In this document: in pieces, positions 57,920-64,000 of the stretch
Layout: the number at the start of each line of letters is the position of its first letter
Position numbering within the stretch: position 1 is the stretch's first letter
Assembly (NCBI RefSeq): GCF_037975245.1
Contig: NC_092578.1
Location: 5,809,001-5,873,000, forward strand
Length of the DNA: 64,000 nucleotides
Reading direction: 5' to 3'
From: Apostichopus japonicus
Lineage: Eukaryota > Echinodermata > Holothuroidea > Aspidochirotida > Stichopodidae
The notes under the pieces: generated by a model
Databases searched by the model: none
What the model was told of the DNA's origin: nothing
The model's input: the letters and a program-made list of their open reading frames with translations, nothing else
Program-made: the position numbers and the translations under genes

Positions 57920-60900
57920 TACATCCATTGGCAGAAATTATGGTAATCACATATTGTATATACTGGAGAGTTTCATATGCAGTGATGAAGTCTCTATTTT
58001 GCCATCAACTTGCATCAGTTAGTTACATAGTCTTATATCTATGGAAACAGTTAAAAGTTGCATGATTCAACATACTGTAAGCAGGAGCTTCAGACAGCCC
58101 TGGCAGTCATGTTGCTGATATTTGTCAAGTCCCAGGTAGCATGTTAAGACTGCCATGAATGAAACATGACATATTCGTGCTGCATCAGTGTTGAAAATCT
58201 AGCACTCCTCAAGACTGTTACATTTCAAAACATACCCGAGGGTTGTTAAAACATGTGCACCATTTTAATAGTTTCCATAAAATGAGGCATGCTGTCAACT
58301 CTTGTTCAATTAAATGCGATAACCAGGGGACAGAGCGTGTCAAAATATTAAAAGTAGGAAGTAAAGAGATTTCATCATTTCAAACATTTGACAATCCTTC
58401 ATAGTTGGAGGGCTGGAGAGAATTTACACATTTTCTCAAATTCCTGTTTGTTGATGGTTCTTTTATATATACCAGTCCCAACTTCTATCCCCAAAGCTGT
58501 GAGATTTGGGAGCTAATGGCTTCTCTCATCAGTGAGACCTATTTCAAAACAGTAAATGTAGGTTATGGTAACAAGTCTAGACTCCAGGAAAGATTTGACT
58601 TGAAATTTAAGTCTGAATGTAAATATTCCGGTAATCCTATTCTTGAGCAAAGGATAAAGAGGTGAACAGTGGCCAGTGAACTTAATTTTCAAGTACCACA
58701 TTAGTTTTGAGCATATTTGCCTTAAAGGGACTTTTGTATAGTGAAACAAAGAGAAGCACCTTGATAAGTTTTGTCAAACTTTGGTGAATGGCTTTGTTGT
58801 TCAGTTTGTCTCAATGTATCAACAGTCTGAACCAGAAGGTCAAAACTATCAATACCTAAATGTCTGTTTTAAGGTTGTTGAGATTGTGTCCGTTTTAGCA
58901 TATCTAGCATTTATGAGGTCACTAGCTAGTTTCCTTAAAAGTGGTCACTTAACTGGTTCTCCCCAAAATATAAAAATTTAAAAATAAACATTCAAATTAT
59001 GGTTAATCAATTGATAGCATTATTCCTCTGTACAGTTGGTGAAATTAGTGAATGTAATTATATGTAACTTTTCACAAATATTATCTCATCAGTTTTTTAC
59101 AGGGAGGGACTTTAAGAGGATACATGTTAAAGAACCATGACTGAATGTATATGTTATGAGTTAGGCTTACTTTCTTTACCTGATACTTGATTGCTACTTG
59201 AAGCTCAGCATTTTGAGGCCTTAAAGGTTTGAGAAAGGATACTTTCAATCCAGGACAGTAGTTGGGAAAATTTCCTTCTTCCACAAGAAACAATGCGACT
59301 TGGTTTTTCAGAAAGTCTAAATGCTTAAATTAATGGTGGGTGGTCAAATGGTTGTTCAAGTTTGAACACTAAATGACAGCTATTGGACTTTTTATCATAT
59401 TTCAAGGTAATTACAAGAGGACATGGTATCCCAGCCTTCCCTCTCTCACTTAAAGTAGGAAAGGTAGCCCTGTGAATAGTGCCCTGCCACTGTGGCATTA
59501 TCAATCAAATTTTGGTATGTTAAGTTTTATACCACCCAATTTCTGTTCCTTCTTCTCCGCCTCCTTGTGCCTCCTACTCCACAATTCAACTATTATGATG
59601 CCGTTCCACTCCCCAAACTGTTACATGCTTATCTGATAGATCCCTTTTGATCCATATTTGAAGATTCTGTAACATTCTCATCCTGTACGTGCAATCTAAG
59701 AAAGGCATTTTTATGCACATGAAGAAACCTAATGGATAGGTTTTACACATGCACATCTCTAAGTCAACATTGACAACACATATTGAGATGTTGAGTGACT
59801 GCCATTCATAACAAAAGTACCCATCAGCCTACCAGTCAAGTGCCATATCTAGCTGAGATTATAAATTCCACATCACTTGTCTGAATTGTAAATCACAACC
59901 CAAACCTTTGGCTTTGTGTTATCAAGCCAATAAAGTTTGCACCTTATATGGGCAATCTTTTATCATTTGCCCACCTGCGTTTCGAATAAAAGGTTCCTCT
60001 TTTTACAGCTTATTGCCTTGGCTGGAATTTCATTTAATCTCTGTTTTAATGACTCCTCACAAGTCCTTGCCAGGTGACAGGTTTGAATAAATGTACAAAC
60101 AGAGAGCAGAGCTACATACACAACAGTGGTATGAGCTTATGTGAGTATTTGAAGAGATGCTAGTTCAAATGTTTTTAGACCAATATATGGTGCTGAGGCA
60201 TAACAGTCCAGAATACAAATGTAACCTGGCATATTGGTAGACTTAACTCTTGCAATAGACATTACAAATGGATTTCAGTATTTTAGTTAAAAACAAGGTT
60301 TTCCCTTAACTTTGTAAAATGATTAGGTAAATTATAGACTTTTCCAGTTCTAATTTGTACAAGCATTACGGTGTGATGAAACTCCATCAGTATAAAACTT
60401 TCGCAGTTGCAAGTAACCAGTCAAATTGTGATGTTTTCTTGAACTAATTTCTAAACCAAAATTAAGTATAATGGGGGGAAATTTTAGTTAGCTTTGTAAA
60501 CATGCAGAGTAGCATTTAGCCTTTTGTAATTACTTAAATAATGGCAACAAATATTAAATGCACAATTTTATATCAAATTTGCAAAATGGTTTGAAACTTT
60601 GCAAAAATTAATGTAATTGGCGAACTGATGTTGACATTTTAAATTGACAGTTTATTGAAGACAGCTGCATTATCCTGTATTGAAGTTTGTGCTAATGGAG
60701 GATGTAATTAAGTAAACAAAGGTTTAATTGGTTCAAGTGTGTTTACCCTGTTTGGATTTTAATCCATCTCAATCTGATTGTAACTTCATCTTTCCTTTTA
60801 GTTTTTGGGGTGGCCAACACAAGTTTACAGAATTCCTTGTCAAGATTCATCTGTTGATGTTTTGTACGTTTCCTAATGAGTTCTAAAATCATAATCATTT

Positions 60901-62845
60901 AGGAGTAAAAAATATTCTAGCTATTATTCCTCACTGCTGTAGACATTATTTCGAGTGACGTCATTGAAGTCAAGATCATAGGAGAGGTATCCATGGTTAC
61001 CAAAATCCTTCTAAATGGAAGAAATAGGAAAGTTCCAAGCAGAGTTATTAATAATTGTTCTTCTAGTCAGAAATCATTATAAGCCAAAACCTTGGGATCT
61101 TTTTTCATGTGTCTTTGAGAACACTCAATAGGAAGAGTTATTTAGATTTGGCAACAGGTAATATCAAGTATTATACCCTTGTACTGTAGGTAATTACTAG
61201 ACAGTTTGTAAAGTAGAAAATTGTAGTTCTGCATTTGTGGCTTATTCTGGTTTTGGGATAAACTCTCATGCCAACTTTCCGAGAGTGCTAAACACCATCA
61301 ATGTGGCCCTCAGAACCCCACAGTATCAGAGCCATTTAAACCAGAAATCAATTGAAACACTAACTGACCAATGGCAAGAGGAGAGCCATGAAACTTTTAG
61401 AAATTCCTCCTTGTGACATTTCTACAAAACAGATGAGCTATATACACAAGCAGAACATTAGTGATGTTTTAGTTCCCATAAAATGCAATATTTTCATTTT
61501 TGTCATAGATATTTGTACATCTTTTAACTATTGTATCCCATGGATTGCATACAAAATTTCACTATTTACTTCACTCCTCTCTTACCTGTCTCCTACAACA
61601 CTAACACACTTTCCTAGTCTACCTAGACGCCACTGGTATAAATTTTAGCACTGCGCCCCCGGTGACCTCCGCTACAGGTCACCACACACTATCTTCCTTA
61701 GGGATTTACCATTCCGAAGGAAAACGTTTGTTTTTCGAACTCCCGTTTCCACTTACGCCATACAAAATTTCACTGACCATGGCTCATAAGCCCACCTCAT
61801 CAGGCTAATGTCATATACAGTAGTATTAATACACAGTGTGATGGGTGCACCATAGTCATCATTACAAGGTGGGCCCTTCAATTTTGATATTTTCTGTATA
61901 TAGCTCTCATGTGTGGTTAATGCAAATTTATGAAAAATAGCAGCATGTATTTCTCATGATGATTTGTATATAAAGCAGAGACATATATACAATGATAAAA
62001 GGAGTAACAGTCAGTGAAAGTCATGACAATCATTGATAAACAAACAGCATGCAGTCATGTGGAAACTTAGGATTCCACAAAAACAAAGCAAAATAATAGA
62101 CCCTGTAGGCCTATAGCTGTCACACCCTATGGGGTACTCCATATTCTAAATGTGTCAGGAATAATTATTTTGATCAACATTGTTCTGAACAATTTATGAC
62201 AAGTTAATCAAGGACGACATGAGAAAGTATATTCATGTTTCCGATTAATAGGATAAGATACTTACTCCCCCCTCCCTGATGTATTCTCCTCCTGAATCGT
62301 GATCCACGCTCCCCCACACATCCTCTGCCATCTTCAATCATCTTATCAGTACGGGGGTATAATTTAAAGCACCTGTCTGTGTTTTATTACTGTAGAGTCA
62401 ATTTGTTTGAACCTTGTTTTCTTCATGTTTTTTGTTTATAATGTCTATCACCCACCAGATGGAAGCTTGGGGAGGGGGAGAGGGAGCTATAATCCCAGGG
62501 CATGGGGTCTATTAGCGTACCCTTACAAATATGCAATATAAGAATAATGTATTCTCATTTACTTACTGAAAAAGAAAGGAACAAGGGACCAATCCTGGGG
62601 GCCTAAAACTGGCTCTGGATGCCACTGTCAGGATGTAGGACTTGACATTCAGAATGGTGCAAGTAACTGGTAAATGAACCTGAATAGTTTTAAAATATGC
62701 TGATAACAAATTATATCCAATCCATGAAACATGCAAAGAATAATAGGTCCATGAGATGGTCTTGTATCATTTAGCTAAAACTTTGGTGTTATTGTCTGCA
62801 TGATTAAATGCAGCAGACTTTTACAAGGTTTTTACATTTCTAGCA
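57920..62845. other. Ordinary AT-rich sequence, no gene recognised
   Basis: Frames stay below about 90 codons without recognisable domains. The phrase CATACAAAATTTCACT occurs exactly at about 61548-61563 and again at about 61760-61775, a 16-base direct repeat. A GGTGACCT..AGGTCACC hairpin lies between them at about 61660-61682. Nothing else stands out. Confidence 0.5.
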
Positions 62846-62904
62846 TGGAAATAATGCAGGACACATCCAGGAATGCAGGAATGATGCAGGAAATAATGCA
62901 GGGC
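62846..62904 (+). repeat. Short ATGCAGGA-type tandem repeat before the SINE
   Basis: The words GAAATAATGCAGG, GAATGCAGGAATGATGCAGG and AAATAATGCAGGG repeat about four times over 60 bp just upstream of the SINE. The SINE's missing 5' end abuts it, so it may mark the insertion or truncation point. Confidence 0.65.
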
Positions 62905-62910
62905 ACAGGC

Positions 62911-63142
62911 CGGTGCCTTTAAATCATAAGGTCCCCGGTTCGAGTCACTCCCAGATTAATGTATGTCGTCCAGTTACAGAGTTGTTGACAATTAACAATT
63001 CATAATCATGGACGTTAATTATGAATGTAAGAGACTGACTTCGGTCAGCTTGCGGATTTGATAAGCCAATGAGGCTTCTTCGCGAGTTCCTGCTTGCAGG
63101 AGGATCTAATATACATACATATACATACACATACACATACAT
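62911..63142 (+). mobile_element. tRNA-derived SINE, copy 2 (5'-truncated)
   Basis: The copy begins at GGTGCCTTTAAATCATAAGG, lacks the A box, and keeps the B box GGTTCGAGTCA at 62937-62947. The body matches the minus-strand copy at 26721-26964 with few differences, including CTTCTTCGCGAGTTCCTGCT and the CCTGCTTGCAGG hairpin. It ends in a (CATATA)/(CATACA)n tail to about 63142. Without an A box it is unlikely to be transcribed from its own promoter. Confidence 0.85.
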
Positions 63143-64000
63143 TTAACAAACAGTATAGGATTTTGTATAAGTATCTATGGTGAAAAATGTGGTATCCTGC
63201 TAACATAATCTGAACTGCTTTAAGCAGTTAACCTTGTTCTATTTCAGTCAGGTCATGTCACATGAGGCTATAGTACTTTTGGGATGGCATTTGCTGCCGC
63301 CAACATATCGAAAGGATGATATGTATAGAGTAGGTGAAATTTTGCTTCACTCCAAGTGTATGTACACTTATACTATTGAATATTTAGATATATGTGTAAT
63401 AATGAAACAAATTGGAAAGTCGCTTATTAAGTGAGAAGTATATTGGTCTTATGCTGGAAAGATAATCATCACTTAAATATGTAGTTATATTTCATCAAAA
63501 TAAAAATGTATGAAACTATCTGTCATGTATAGTTATAGACTTCAAATTAAAATGTAACACTCAATAATTTACTGCTCATCTCATATATTTTCGATTATGT
63601 TAATTTATTACCTGCAGACAAGTTTTCAAATTAAATTCAATGTTGAATTTTCGGTATACATCCCTAGAAATGTTGATCCCCATTTATATCCCCAAGCGGA
63701 ATTGTTTAATTGATCATCACGAATTCCCTCCAAGGAATATACTACGATCGAACTGCTTCTCAATTATGCACGCATCTATAGCAGCGTGTTATGTATAGTG
63801 TGAGTCAGTCTTAAGGATTGAGTGTGAAACGCATGCATCATAGCCAGAAAGAATTATCACTCCTTGTCCTCATTAAGGCCAAAATTCTTCATTCATTCTC
63901 ATTTGTACATGTTTGTTAATATAGTTTGTGCAGCTTCTAATATACTTGTAGGCCATTTCCTCTCATGAAGCATTGATAGATTATTGAATTTGTTCAAATC
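63143..64000. other. AT-rich sequence, no gene seen
   Basis: Only short frames are present, the longest being 66 codons at 63234-63434 with no recognisable domain. No repeat family found elsewhere in the window occurs here. Confidence 0.5.

Overview
This window looks like non-coding, repeat-rich nuclear DNA of an animal. It is AT-rich and CpG-poor. No open reading frame exceeds 181 codons, stops are frequent in all frames, and I recognise no bacterial, phage or organellar gene. Non-LTR retrotransposon ends, a tRNA-derived SINE, many short terminal-inverted-repeat (TIR) elements, minisatellites and a TTAGGG-type motif point to a metazoan. The mix of elements and the frequent TAGGCCTA words suggest a marine invertebrate, perhaps an echinoderm or another invertebrate deuterostome; that placement is an impression, not a demonstration. 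I found no convincing protein-coding exon. The window is either intergenic or lies within very long introns.

Layout. 1-5.5 kb: a small inverted-repeat pair, a decayed reverse-transcriptase fragment, and two copies of a composite repeat (about 2.75-3.20 and 3.87-4.30 kb). 5.8-8.1 kb: a dense tandem-repeat block, with a 22-bp minisatellite preceded by its own inverted arm, seven copies of a 203-bp satellite-like unit, then two hairpin elements. 8.9-17.1 kb: a nest of transposon-like repeats, including two copies of a foldback element whose arms are opposed arrays of a 15-16 bp unit, several TIR elements that begin CAGGGACGTAGC or similar, and copies of at least three dispersed families. 17.1-26.7 kb: mostly plain unique sequence. 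26.7-28.1 kb: a SINE on the minus strand next to a second, unrelated foldback element with opposed 22-bp arrays (nine units each side). 28.1-50.5 kb: ordinary AT-rich sequence with a 198-bp tandem duplication and a few palindromes. 50.5-57.9 kb: a second copy of a TIR element seen at 12.7 kb, a 3.76-kb element with 27-bp perfect TIRs flanked by TA (pogo/Tigger-like termini) holding a nested repeat, and the 3' end of a LINE. 62.9-63.1 kb: a second SINE copy.

The most unusual theme is minisatellites mounted as inverted arms (foldback architecture), seen with two or three unrelated repeat units, plus the long pogo-like element in which I see no transposase. These elements do not form a pathway. 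The window reads as accumulated mobile DNA, and any function would be regulatory or structural. Homologies between copies were judged by eye, so boundaries are approximate unless an exact repeat is stated.
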